From: JAZQLP01 sp045629205
Lineage (GTDB): Bacteria; Bacillota; Clostridia; Oscillospirales; UBA644
Length of the DNA: 19,796 bases
Direction of reading: 5' to 3'
Assembly: GCA_045629205.1 (NCBI GenBank)
Contig: JAZQQT010000055.1
Span: forward strand, 1-19,796
Below the pieces are notes generated by a model, which was not told the origin of the DNA, made no database searches, and saw only the letters and a program-made list of their open reading frames with translations. The translations under genes and the position numbers were made by a program. The number at the start of each line of letters is the position of its first letter. The stretch's first letter is position 1. Shown piece by piece: positions 7,700 through 15,263 of this stretch.

Positions 7700-8314
7700 T
7701 CATCGTCTCTTTTTTTGTTTGAAAGAAAACTTTGAACAGAGAATGATTATTATCTGACATGGGATTCCGAGCAGGAAAATCTGCCAGACGTTAATTTTTA
7801 AAACGAGAAGCTGAAGGAAAACTGCCGCGAGAGTGCTCCATATAAGAATCGAAATGACGGGAAAGAGATTGCGGCAGTTAAACCAAATACTGATGAAAAC
7901 AGTAAGGACGATTGCGGAAACGGGAACTGCGTAAACAAAAGCGAGCCAGAAACCTCCGGGCCCCTTATTGAAAATACAGGCAAGAACGAACAGAACGGTG
8001 GCAAAAAACCATACCGAAAAGACGGAAATCATCGTTATAACCTTGCGGTTATGCATCCTTGCTTCGTCCTTCTGAGGGGGCTGCGGCTGCTTTTCCGTGT
8101 TTCCGATAAGCTCGTCGAGTGAAACGCCGAAAAGGTCTGCCATTTCTTTGAGCACCGCTACGTCGGGGAGAGCTTCGGCGCGTTCCCATTTGCTTATTGC
8201 CTTATCGGAATAATTGAGTTTTTCAGCCAATTCGAGCTGGGTGAGTCCGGCTTCGGTCCTTAAACGCCGTATGTTTGCTGCGGTCACAGTTTTAATGTCG
8301 TCCGTATCTATCAT
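7700..8314 (-). CDS. XRE-family regulator with C-terminal membrane domain
   Basis: The product is 204 residues from the preferred ATG at 8314. Residues 12-70 form a Cro/C1-type helix-turn-helix domain (ANIRRLR, LTQLELAEKL, KAISKWE, LPDVAVLKEMADLFGVSLDELI). A Pro/Gln-rich linker follows, and then about four hydrophobic helices from residue 92 to near the C-terminus. XRE proteins with a membrane module are common in Firmicutes and usually repress their own operon, possibly in response to a membrane signal. The frame extends upstream to a TTG at 8362, but that start would put its ribosome binding site in the palindrome; AAAGGGGG abuts the ATG chosen here, with unusually short spacing. The serpin gene follows after 93 bp. 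Confidence 0.85.
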   Translation of the reverse strand: MIDTDDIKTVTAANIRRLRTEAGLTQLELAEKLNYSDKAISKWERAEALPDVAVLKEMADLFGVSLDELIGNTEKQPQPPQKDEARMHNRKVITMISVFSVWFFATVLFVLACIFNKGPGGFWLAFVYAVPVSAIVLTVFISIWFNCRNLFPVISILIWSTLAAVFLQLLVLKINVWQIFLLGIPCQIIIILCSKFSFKQKKRR

Positions 8315-8364
8315 CCCCCTTTCTTTATTATCTATTTTACCATAAATCATCGGATTATTCAAGC

Positions 8365-8381
8365 CTCTACTGTCAGTAGAG
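8365..8381. promoter_or_regulatory. Perfect 17-bp palindrome, candidate operator
   Basis: CTCTACTG and CAGTAGAG flank a single T, giving 8-bp perfect arms. It lies just downstream of the predicted -10 of the regulator's promoter and upstream of its start codon, a position suited to repression by blocking transcription. I saw no second copy of the motif in the window. Autoregulation by the XRE protein is the simplest guess. Confidence 0.6.
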
Positions 8382-8397
8382 AGCTGTTTTTTATTCT

Positions 8398-8403
8398 ATT
8401 ATA
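8398..8403 (-). promoter_or_regulatory. -10 element for the regulator-serpin-glycosidase operon
   Basis: The minus strand reads TATAAT (8403-8398). No good -35 hexamer lies 16-18 bp upstream, so it may need an activator. The predicted start near 8391 places the palindrome at about +10 to +26. Confidence 0.45.
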
Positions 8404-8441
8404 CGTATTTTAAGATTAGAGCCGGTCGGCTTAAGAGTAGG

Positions 8442-8470
8442 GTGACAATGCCGTTGAAGTGAGGTATAAT
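8442..8470 (+). promoter_or_regulatory. Sigma-A promoter for the SGNH hydrolase gene
   Basis: GTGACA (8442-8447) and TATAAT (8465-8470) are separated by 17 bp. Transcription would start near 8477, inside the frame extension that begins at the TTG at 8475, which argues against that TTG as the translation start. Confidence 0.72.
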
Positions 8471-8507
8471 CCGATTGAAGACACAGGGACACGAAAGGAT
8501 GAATTCA

Positions 8508-9170
8508 ATGAAAAATTTTATTGTATTCGGTGACTCACTTATGCAGGGTGTGATCTTTGAGAATAACAGATACCGCCTGTATCACAGTTCGCTCTCGGAT
8601 AAACTTGCCGAAAAAGGTTACAAATTAATAAATAAATCGCATATGGGGGCAACTGTTAAAGCCGCCTTGCCTATACTCGAAAAATACGAAGGAGACGGAG
8701 AAGAAACCGTCGCCCTCTTCGAATACGGCGGAAACGATTGCAATTTTGACTGGCAATCCGTTGCGGAATTTTATGATAAGGACAAGGATGTTTTTCCGAA
8801 AATCCCCGAAAAAGAATTTGCGGAAACCTATAAAAAAGCAATCGGTATTGCGAAAGAAAAGGGAATGAGTGTTGCGGTTTCTTCATTGATACCGATTGAC
8901 GCCGATAAGTTTTTAACGACTATTTCCAAAAATGCCGACGGAGATAAAATTCTGAAATGGCTCGGCGATATCAGTATGCTGTCGAGGTGGCAGGAGCATT
9001 ACAGCAGAATTGCGGAAGATATTGCATCTTCGGCAAACTGCAGAATCATTGACATAAGGACAGATTTTTTGCTTAGCCACGCTTTCCGAAGACTGATATG
9101 CGATGACGGAATACATCCCACAAGGGAAGGACACGAGATTATCGCGGACAGAATAGTGTCGTGTTTCTGA
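8508..9170 (+). CDS. Cytoplasmic SGNH/GDSL-family esterase
   Basis: The 220-residue hydrolase has all SGNH blocks: FGDSL with nucleophile Ser10, the oxyanion Gly in SHMGATV (about residue 48), GGND (Asn76), and DDGIHPTREGH with Asp200 and His203. No signal peptide is seen, so it acts inside the cell. The ATG at 8508 is preferred because AAAGG lies nine bases upstream; the ATG at 8499 abuts that site and a TTG at 8475 lies at the predicted transcription start. The family removes acyl groups from carbohydrates, lipids or other esters; the substrate is unknown. It converges with the alpha/beta hydrolase gene, with only 8 bp between the two stops. Confidence 0.88.
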   Translation: MKNFIVFGDSLMQGVIFENNRYRLYHSSLSDKLAEKGYKLINKSHMGATVKAALPILEKYEGDGEETVALFEYGGNDCNFDWQSVAEFYDKDKDVFPKIPEKEFAETYKKAIGIAKEKGMSVAVSSLIPIDADKFLTTISKNADGDKILKWLGDISMLSRWQEHYSRIAEDIASSANCRIIDIRTDFLLSHAFRRLICDDGIHPTREGHEIIADRIVSCF

Positions 9171-9178
9171 AATAGTGT

Positions 9179-10015
9179 TTATTTCTTCGGAAATGCCTGT
9201 TTTTTGAAAAAGTCGAGTATAATGCCAAGAACCTCATCACTCCAGAAATCCCCTTCATGATTTGCTCCTTTTACGCGGACGAATCCGACATCTGCGCCGA
9301 CTTCTTCGAGTTTGGCGACGAGCTTTTCACTTTGTGAGAACGGAACGCACGAATCTGCGTCTCCGTGAAGAATGAGAAACGGAATCTTCGTTCGCTCCGG
9401 AGTGATGTAATTAACGGGACTCATCTCGGATAGCAGCACCGGATCAAATTTACCGCCGCAGAATACCCTGAACGGTTCTTTGAAATCGGGGTTCTGCTCT
9501 ATGAACCAATTCAGGTCGGTCGGCCCGAAACATTCCGCAACGGCCGCAACCCTGTCGGATTGGTTCGGATATTCGTCCGATTTATATTTCGGATCGTCAG
9601 GCGTAAGTGCTGCAAGTAAGGCTGCGTTTGCGCCTGATGAAGTCCCGAAAATATATACGCGTTCCGGATCAATACCGTAAACAGAAGCGTTTTCACGCAA
9701 ATAACGGATCCCGCATTTCACGTCAATTAAAAATGCCGGAGCCGGGTTTCCCTCGTGTATGCCGCGGTGACGGAGCATCGCCACTATGAACCCTTCTACG
9801 GCAAAACGATTTAATTGCGTCATTTCATAATAGGGATCGGGATGCGTCCATGCGCTTCCCTGAACGAATACGATCAGCGGAAGGTTACCTCCGGAGATGT
9901 TCTGCGGCGTGATGATTTCCATGCAGAGTTCGGTTCCTCCCACATGAGAAAACGGAATTTGAGGATTTATGCGTGTCAATCCTTTGAGACTCGGATTTCG
10001 TTCGAGAGTAATCAT
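9179..10015 (-). CDS. Alpha/beta hydrolase, esterase/BD-FAE-like
   Basis: The 278-residue protein has the alpha/beta hydrolase core: an oxyanion-type VQGSAW segment (51-56, where many relatives have HGGGW), the nucleophile elbow GTSSG (Ser127), a probable acid Asp221 in HGDADSCVP and His253 in GANHEGD. There is no signal peptide. Relatives include feruloyl and acetyl-xylan esterases and peptidase-like hydrolases, so deacylation of a plant or host glycan fragment is plausible but unproven. The ATG has an AGAAGG site at good spacing. The upstream MscS gene ends in a terminator, so this gene probably has its own promoter, which I could not place confidently. Confidence 0.87.
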   Translation of the reverse strand: MITLERNPSLKGLTRINPQIPFSHVGGTELCMEIITPQNISGGNLPLIVFVQGSAWTHPDPYYEMTQLNRFAVEGFIVAMLRHRGIHEGNPAPAFLIDVKCGIRYLRENASVYGIDPERVYIFGTSSGANAALLAALTPDDPKYKSDEYPNQSDRVAAVAECFGPTDLNWFIEQNPDFKEPFRVFCGGKFDPVLLSEMSPVNYITPERTKIPFLILHGDADSCVPFSQSEKLVAKLEEVGADVGFVRVKGANHEGDFWSDEVLGIILDFFKKQAFPKK

Positions 10016-10056
10016 AACAGATACCTTCTTTCGGTTATTCGGAAAATAAAAGATAT

Positions 10057-10111
10057 AAAAAAAGCCATATCGAATATGGGTGTATTTTCTGCTCCCAACG
10101 GTATGGCTTTT
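10057..10111 (-). terminator. Intrinsic terminator of the MscS gene
   Basis: On the minus strand AAAAGCCATA (10111-10102) pairs with TATGGCTTTT (10069-10060). The T-run continues to 10057 and a short inner TGGG/CCCA pairing lies inside. It falls just after the stop at 10127 and before the next minus-strand start at 10015. Confidence 0.75.
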
Positions 10112-10126
10112 GTATTAATCGAAAAC

Positions 10127-10939
10127 TCAGTTGTTTTCTTTTACAAGACGAACTGCAAGTCTTTCTTCCGGATCGTCGATGCCGTTTTCGGCAAGAGCCT
10201 TGCTGCAGTTTTCGATGAGGTCGAAATAAACGTCCCAATATATTGCACTTTCGCACCAGCAACGAACGGTAAATATAAGGGTATCGTCATCTACTGCGGA
10301 AAGACGTGCAAACGGAGCGGGTTCGCTGATAACACCTTTGGTTCCTTCGGCTGCTTTGAGAAGAACTGCTTTTGCGAGATTCTGATCGCAGTCGTTTGTG
10401 ATTCTGAAATCAAGATCAACTCTGCGTTTGTCTTCACAGCTGAAGTTGGTTACATTTGCGTTCATGAGAGCGCCGTTGGGAACGGTGATTCTTTTATTGT
10501 CGATCGTCAAAATGGTTGTGTAGAAAACGCTTATATCTTTAACTGAACCTTCTGCGCCGGATGCTGAAACATAGTCGCCTACTTTGAACGGTTTGAAAAC
10601 GAGGATCATGATTCCGCCGGCGATATTGCTGAGCGCGCCCTGAAGAGCCAGACCTACTGCCAGACCGCAGGAAGCAATGACTGCGGCTACGCTTGTCATG
10701 GGAATACCGAGTATTGCAATGACGCTTACTATCAACAGTGTGTAAAGGATAACGGAAACTGCGCTTTTGATAAAGCCCTGAACCGTTTTGTCGAGTTTTG
10801 AATACTTCTCGGATTTTGAGATGAGTTTTTTGATCGCTTTGATTACGATGCTTCCGATGATAAGAACAACAAGCGCAAACAGGATCTTTCCGCCTGCAGA
10901 TGCGCCCATTTCAATCAGAGTTTTTGTGAATTCTTCCAT
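10127..10939 (-). CDS. mscS: Small-conductance mechanosensitive channel, MscS family
   Basis: The 270-residue protein is close to the size of E. coli MscS. Hydrophobic helices lie at about 18-36 and 58-78, followed by the pore-lining helix with the family signature GLAVGLALQGALSNIAGGIMIL (given in two parts here: GLAVGLALQG 92-101, then ALSNIAGGIMIL). PFKVGDYV (117-124) then leads into the beta domain, and the cytoplasmic C-terminal domain completes the fold. Members open under membrane tension and release solutes on osmotic downshock. AAAGGAG lies six bases before the ATG. The gene stands alone, with its own promoter and terminator, divergent from the phosphoesterase array. Confidence 0.95.
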   Translation of the reverse strand: MEEFTKTLIEMGASAGGKILFALVVLIIGSIVIKAIKKLISKSEKYSKLDKTVQGFIKSAVSVILYTLLIVSVIAILGIPMTSVAAVIASCGLAVGLALQGALSNIAGGIMILVFKPFKVGDYVSASGAEGSVKDISVFYTTILTIDNKRITVPNGALMNANVTNFSCEDKRRVDLDFRITNDCDQNLAKAVLLKAAEGTKGVISEPAPFARLSAVDDDTLIFTVRCWCESAIYWDVYFDLIENCSKALAENGIDDPEERLAVRLVKENN

Positions 10940-10967
10940 GATTTACTCCTTTATTTTTGATAACATA

Positions 10968-10996
10968 ATTATATCACTTTGAAGAATAAATTGCAA
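10968..10996 (-). promoter_or_regulatory. Sigma-A promoter of the MscS gene
   Basis: The minus strand has TTGCAA (10996-10991) and TATAAT (10973-10968) spaced by 17 bp. The divergent array promoter begins 19 bp away, so one bound regulator could influence both. Confidence 0.8.
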
Positions 10997-11015
10997 TAGA
11001 AAAGATAAAAATCTG

Positions 11016-11044
11016 TTGACATTTTATGTTGGGCTACATATAAT
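11016..11044 (+). promoter_or_regulatory. Perfect-consensus sigma-A promoter of the phosphoesterase array
   Basis: TTGACA (11016-11021) and TATAAT (11039-11044) match consensus at all twelve positions, with the ideal 17-bp spacer. The predicted start near 11051 leaves a leader of about 30 nt. No other convincing promoter is visible before 18.9 kb on this strand. Confidence 0.92.
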
Positions 11045-11081
11045 ATAATAGATATGTAGTAATGTTTCGGGAATACGGAGT

Positions 11082-12089
11082 ATGAATAAAAAATTTAAAA
11101 GTATAATTTTACTGCTGATATGCTTTTTTATCTTCTTTACCGCTGCTGCGTGTGCAAAAGAAAAAACGGATACGGCATCGAAAAAAGTCGATCCGCCGCA
11201 TACTCTCCGCTTTAATGAAGACGGGAAGTTCAAGGTCATTATTTTTTCCGACATGCATGCCGATTATGAGAACGGACCGTCCGCGATGGCGGCAATTCTC
11301 GATGCGGAAAGGCCGGATCTCGTTATTTTCGGCGGTGATAACATATCATGGATTGATAAACGTGATGTTGAACCGATTGTAAGCGCATTGTCCGAACCGC
11401 TTGCCGAACGCGGAATAAAATGGTGTTACGTTTACGGAAACCATGACAGAGAAAGTGTCGGTTCAGGTTATCTTCAGGAGGTTTTTCTGTCGCAGGAGTG
11501 TTGTATTGCATCCGACGTGGGATTTCTTGACGGAGAGGCGACTTACTGTCTCCCCGTTCTTTCGTCCGATTCAGATGAAACGGCGTATGCGATTTGGTGT
11601 ATGGATTCGCACGATTACGCTCCGGAATTGAGCAGTTATTATGATTGTGTTCATACTGATCAGATTGAGTGGTATAAAGAGTGTTCCGAAAAACTTGAAA
11701 AAACAGCCGGCAGAAAAATATACGGTTTGATGTTTATGCATATCCCGATGCAGCAGCTGCAATATATCAGAGATAACCCCGAAGAATGTAAAATCGAAGG
11801 GGATGTCAATGAACCGACATGCTGTTCCGACCTTGATTACGGATTGTTTGATGCAATTAAAGAACGCGGAGACGTTAAACTCGTTCTTAACGGACATGAC
11901 CATACAAATAATTATACCGGAATAGTTGACGGCATAAACTTCGGATACTGCGGGTCTTTATCTCTTAATACTTATAATATCGAAGAAATCAGGGGCGCAC
12001 GAGTGGTGATTATAGATGAAAATGACACCGAACACCCCGAAACTTATATGGCATTTCTCCATGACCCGAAATACGGATACGATAAATAA
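11082..12089 (+). CDS. Metallophosphoesterase lipoprotein 1 of 7 (subtype I)
   Basis: The 335-residue protein has a signal peptide with a lipobox-like AAAC (Cys24), so it is probably anchored outside the membrane. The calcineurin-like metal-binding set is complete: DMH 57-59, GGDN 84-87, GNHD 119-122, His220 and GHDH 271-274. The spacing and the blocks CMDSHDY (173-179), YDCVHTDQIEWY (187-198) and EIRGARVV (302-309) match the Dcr2/purple-acid-phosphatase-28-like group, whose members carry an LDSGDY-type segment here. It should hydrolyse phosphomonoesters or diesters with a two-metal centre; the substrate is unknown. Its sister is gene 3. GGAG stands only one base before the ATG, unusually close, yet no alternative start precedes the signal peptide. 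Confidence 0.9.
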   Translation: MNKKFKSIILLLICFFIFFTAAACAKEKTDTASKKVDPPHTLRFNEDGKFKVIIFSDMHADYENGPSAMAAILDAERPDLVIFGGDNISWIDKRDVEPIVSALSEPLAERGIKWCYVYGNHDRESVGSGYLQEVFLSQECCIASDVGFLDGEATYCLPVLSSDSDETAYAIWCMDSHDYAPELSSYYDCVHTDQIEWYKECSEKLEKTAGRKIYGLMFMHIPMQQLQYIRDNPEECKIEGDVNEPTCCSDLDYGLFDAIKERGDVKLVLNGHDHTNNYTGIVDGINFGYCGSLSLNTYNIEEIRGARVVIIDENDTEHPETYMAFLHDPKYGYDK

Positions 12090-12097
12090 AGAAAATT

Positions 12098-12102
12098 GAG
12101 GA
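12098..12102 (+). promoter_or_regulatory. Shine-Dalgarno site deciding the start of array gene 2
   Basis: GAGGA is followed by five bases and ATG at 12108. The longer frame begins at a TTG (12096) that overlaps this site, so that TTG cannot be the start. The same layout recurs before gene 4. Confidence 0.85.
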
Positions 12103-12107
12103 TAGTT

Positions 12108-13151
12108 ATGGTAAAACGTTCAGCCGCTTTGATTATATGTTTTTTTATTTTGTTTTGCGCCGTTTCGTGCGCGAAGCCTGCAGAAAGAACGTTTGACCCG
12201 TTTACTCCGGAAACATCTGAAGAATTCGACGGTAAACTGCGGTTCGGTTACGACGGAACATTCAAAATACTGTTTTTGTCGGATATGCACCTGTGCTCCG
12301 CAAAGCATAATAATCCGGCTACGCTTTTTAACATAAATCTTTTTCTTGATGTTGAGGATCCTGACCTCGTAATATTCGGAGGAGACAATACGACGCTTGA
12401 AACCGAAGAAGAGATTTATGAGAGTCTCGCATTTGTTCTTGAACCGATTATCGACAGAAAAATTCCATGGTGTTACGTTTACGGAAATCATGACAGATCC
12501 TCTGTGTCCGGGGAGAAACAGGAAGTTATCTATCATTCGTTTGATTACTGTGTTTCGGCCGACGTCAGTGAGCTCGACGGCGAAGCCACCTGTTGTCTGC
12601 CGGTTTACGGATATGGATCCGAAGAAATAAAATATGCCGTCTGGTGTATGGATTCGCAGGACTACACTGCGGAAGGCGCTTACGATTGCGTTCATACGGA
12701 TCAGATTGAATGGTATAAGGCAACTGCCGAAAAAATGGAAAATGAAAACGGCGGCAAAATCAACGGACTTATGTGTATGCATATGCCCGTTGTGGAATTG
12801 AGACGATGTATTCTCGACATGGAGGGGACGGGGTTTCACGGGACCGCAATGGAAAGTTCAACTCCGTATAACAGTGTTTGCTGCTCTGAACTCAATTACG
12901 GCCTTTGGGATGCAGTCACGGAACGCGGTGACGTTCAAATGATGATTTTCGGTCACGATCATCAGAATAATTTTACTGCAACTCTTGACGGAATAACGGT
13001 CGGATATACCGGAACGTTTTCAGGTAACGCTTGTTTGAATGAAATGATTCGGGGAACAAGGGTCGTTGTTGTCCGCGAAGACGATACCGCTCATCCGGAA
13101 ACATATTTCGGCTCGATTCACGATTGGGCGTATAAATTTTACATAGACTGA
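12108..13151 (+). CDS. Metallophosphoesterase lipoprotein 2 of 7 (subtype II)
   Basis: The 347-residue protein starts MVKR and has a signal peptide with lipobox AVSC (Cys21). Subtype II features follow: the linker AERTFDPF, then FDGKLRF. The metal-binding residues are complete: DMH 59-61, GGDN 91-94, GNHD 126-129, His225 and GHDH 282-285. It differs from the other copies in having Gln184 where they have His in the CMDSHDY block. It also has a longer, Cys-containing segment after the first motif (HLCSAKHNN) and the subtype II loop GTGFHGTAMES (240-250), which replaces the NPEEC segment of subtype I. Those differences lie at likely substrate-facing loops, so another substrate than gene 1 is plausible. 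Confidence 0.9.
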   Translation: MVKRSAALIICFFILFCAVSCAKPAERTFDPFTPETSEEFDGKLRFGYDGTFKILFLSDMHLCSAKHNNPATLFNINLFLDVEDPDLVIFGGDNTTLETEEEIYESLAFVLEPIIDRKIPWCYVYGNHDRSSVSGEKQEVIYHSFDYCVSADVSELDGEATCCLPVYGYGSEEIKYAVWCMDSQDYTAEGAYDCVHTDQIEWYKATAEKMENENGGKINGLMCMHMPVVELRRCILDMEGTGFHGTAMESSTPYNSVCCSELNYGLWDAVTERGDVQMMIFGHDHQNNFTATLDGITVGYTGTFSGNACLNEMIRGTRVVVVREDDTAHPETYFGSIHDWAYKFYID

Positions 13152-13174
13152 AAATACATCCGTTAAGAGGACAT

Positions 13175-14173
13175 ATGTTTAGACGTTTCCTGGAATTTTG
13201 TTTTTGCATACTCATGGTTTTTTCCTTTTCGGCGTGTGGTATTAATAACGATGTTGAACCTGCCGAAAAAGTCGATGCGCCCCATACACTTCGTTTTAAC
13301 AAAGACGGTAAGTTCAAAATCGTAATCTTTTCGGATATCCATTCCGATACGGAAAACGCTCCCGGATCAATGGCTGCCATCCTTGATGTTGAAAAGCCCG
13401 ATCTTGTTTTAATCGGGGGAGACACCATATCCTGGCAACAACAAGGCGAGACCGAACAGATTCTGGAAACTCTTATTGCGCCTATTATCGAACGAGGAAT
13501 AAAATGGTGCTATGTTTACGGGAATCACGACCGTGAATTCGCATCGGCAAGATATCTGCAGCGTTTATATCGTTCACAGGAAAAATGCATAGCCTCTGAC
13601 GTTGAGTATCTTGACGGCGAAGGAACATACTGTCTTCCTGTTCTTGCTCACGATTCCGATGAGCCCGAATATGTGATATGGTGCATGGACTCGCACGACT
13701 ACGCAAATGCACTGGGCAGTTATTACGATTGCGTTCATACCGATCAGGTTGAATGGTATAAACAGAAGTCCGAGGAATTTGAAAAAACATCCGGAAAGAA
13801 ATTATTCGGAATGATGTTTATGCATATTCCGATGCAGCAGCTGCAGTATATAGCCGATAACTACGAGGAGTGCAGTGCGGAAGGTGAGGTAAATGAGCCC
13901 ATCTGCTGTTCAGAGCTTGATTACGGGCTGTTTGACGCAATAAAGACCAGAGGAGACGTCAAACTCGTCCTTAACGGACACGATCATTCAAATAATTATA
14001 TCGGAACCGTTGACGGTATCAGATTCGGATATTGCGGAACCGTTACCACTACCGTGCCGAATATAGAAGAAATAAGGGGAGCAAGGGTTGTTGTTATCGA
14101 CGAAAATGATACCGCACATCCCGAGACTTATATGGCATTTCTGCATGACCCGAAATACGGATATAATAAATGA
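13175..14173 (+). CDS. Metallophosphoesterase lipoprotein 3 of 7 (subtype I)
   Basis: The 332-residue protein has a signal peptide ending FSAC (Cys21). It is the closest relative of gene 1: VDAPHTLRFN, SMAAILD, YYDCVHTDQ, FMHIPMQQLQYI and the C-terminal MAFLHDPKYGYNK are nearly the same. The metal-binding set is complete: DIH 54-56, GGD 81-83, GNHD 116-119, His217 and GHDH 268-271. AGAGGA precedes the ATG by about five bases. The gene ends just before gene 4: an ATG that overlaps its stop codon opens gene 4's frame, but the preferred gene 4 start is 18 bases further on. Confidence 0.9.
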   Translation: MFRRFLEFCFCILMVFSFSACGINNDVEPAEKVDAPHTLRFNKDGKFKIVIFSDIHSDTENAPGSMAAILDVEKPDLVLIGGDTISWQQQGETEQILETLIAPIIERGIKWCYVYGNHDREFASARYLQRLYRSQEKCIASDVEYLDGEGTYCLPVLAHDSDEPEYVIWCMDSHDYANALGSYYDCVHTDQVEWYKQKSEEFEKTSGKKLFGMMFMHIPMQQLQYIADNYEECSAEGEVNEPICCSELDYGLFDAIKTRGDVKLVLNGHDHSNNYIGTVDGIRFGYCGTVTTTVPNIEEIRGARVVVIDENDTAHPETYMAFLHDPKYGYNK

Positions 14174-14177
14174 ATTT

Positions 14178-14182
14178 GAGGA
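14178..14182 (+). promoter_or_regulatory. Shine-Dalgarno site deciding the start of array gene 4
   Basis: GAGGA, five bases, then ATG at 14188, the same arrangement as before gene 2. The upstream ATG at 14170, overlapping the stop of gene 3, has no ribosome binding site and would place residues LRIY ahead of the signal peptide. Confidence 0.8.
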
Positions 14183-14187
14183 TATAT

Positions 14188-15246
14188 ATGGTAAAACGAT
14201 TTGTCGCATCGCTTATGATTGCTTTGTTTCTGTTATCTGCCGTTTCATGTGCAAAGCCTGCAGAAAGAACGTTTAATCCTTTTTTGCCGGATGAACCGGA
14301 AGAGTTTGACGGGACGCTGCACTTTAACTATGACGGAACGTTCAAGATACTGTTTCTTTCTGATTTTCATTCGGATACCTGGTTGGATGATAAATGGCCT
14401 AAGGTTAAGACATTGAATTTGATAAATTTAATGCTTGATATTGAAGATCCCGATCTGGTTATTTTTGGCGGTGACACATCCGTAGATGAAACTTTTGACG
14501 AACATAAATCAACGCTTGATACTGTTCTGTCTGTTGTCTCAGCAAAAAAAATTCCATGGTGTCATGTTTTCGGCAATCATGACCGTGAAGGCGGAATTGA
14601 TCCCGAGGAATTGTATAATTATTATTTTAATTATGATTATTGTGTATCTTCCGACGTGAAGGAACTTGACGGAACCGGAACTTATTACATTCCTGTTTAC
14701 GGATATGACTCTGATGAGTTGAAATACGTCGTTTGGTGTATGGATTCACACGATTATGCCGATGAAGGATACTACGACTGTGTGCATACCGATCAGGTTG
14801 AGTGGTATAAAAAGACTTCATCCGAATTAGAAGCACGGAACGGGCATAAAATTAACGGTATGATGTTCTGTCATATGCCGGTAATTGAACTCAGACGAGT
14901 AGTTGATGACCCGATCGGAACGAATTTTTACGGAACCGCTATGGAAAGTGAATACGGTATTTACAGCTCGATTTGCTGTTCCGAACTAAATTACGGACAT
15001 TTTGACGCCGTAAAAGAACGCGGTGATGTTCAGTTGATGCTCTTCGGACATGATCACTATAATAACTTTACTGCATCGATTGACGGTGTTCAGATGGGAT
15101 ATGTCGGTTCGTTATGTGCATTTGGCGGTAATCCTGTCAGAGGAACAAGGGTGGTTGTAATCAACGAAAACAATACGGCTCATCCGAAAACATATTTTGC
15201 TTTTGCTGAAGATCAGTATTATAAATTTTACATGGATTTTGACTGA
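14188..15246 (+). CDS. Metallophosphoesterase lipoprotein 4 of 7 (subtype II)
   Basis: The 352-residue protein is the counterpart of gene 2 in the duplicated pair. It has MVKR, lipobox AVSC (Cys21), AERTFNPF and FDGTLHF. Metal-binding motifs are all present: DFH 59-61, GGD 94-96, GNHD 129-132, His229 and GHDH 287-290. It keeps His in CMDSHDY, unlike gene 2. The subtype II loop reads GTNFYGTAMES (244-254) with FYGT instead of FHGT, and a Cys pair (263-264) follows. The extra residues after the first motif (TWLDDKWPKVKTLN) are unique to this copy and lie near the active site in this fold, so substrate range may differ. Confidence 0.9.
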   Translation: MVKRFVASLMIALFLLSAVSCAKPAERTFNPFLPDEPEEFDGTLHFNYDGTFKILFLSDFHSDTWLDDKWPKVKTLNLINLMLDIEDPDLVIFGGDTSVDETFDEHKSTLDTVLSVVSAKKIPWCHVFGNHDREGGIDPEELYNYYFNYDYCVSSDVKELDGTGTYYIPVYGYDSDELKYVVWCMDSHDYADEGYYDCVHTDQVEWYKKTSSELEARNGHKINGMMFCHMPVIELRRVVDDPIGTNFYGTAMESEYGIYSSICCSELNYGHFDAVKERGDVQLMLFGHDHYNNFTASIDGVQMGYVGSLCAFGGNPVRGTRVVVINENNTAHPKTYFAFAEDQYYKFYMDFD

Positions 15247-15263
15247 GGAGAGGTAAAGAATTG

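Noticed and set aside
9169..9185. Short inverted repeat GAAATA/TATTTC between convergent hydrolase genes
   Set aside because: Six AT-rich base pairs without a T-tract are too weak to call a terminator.
12120..12839. Long antisense open frame opposite array gene 2 (and similar ones opposite the other copies)
   Set aside because: It is a shadow of the sense frame: low-quality composition, no ribosome binding site, and the sense frame has complete enzyme motifs.
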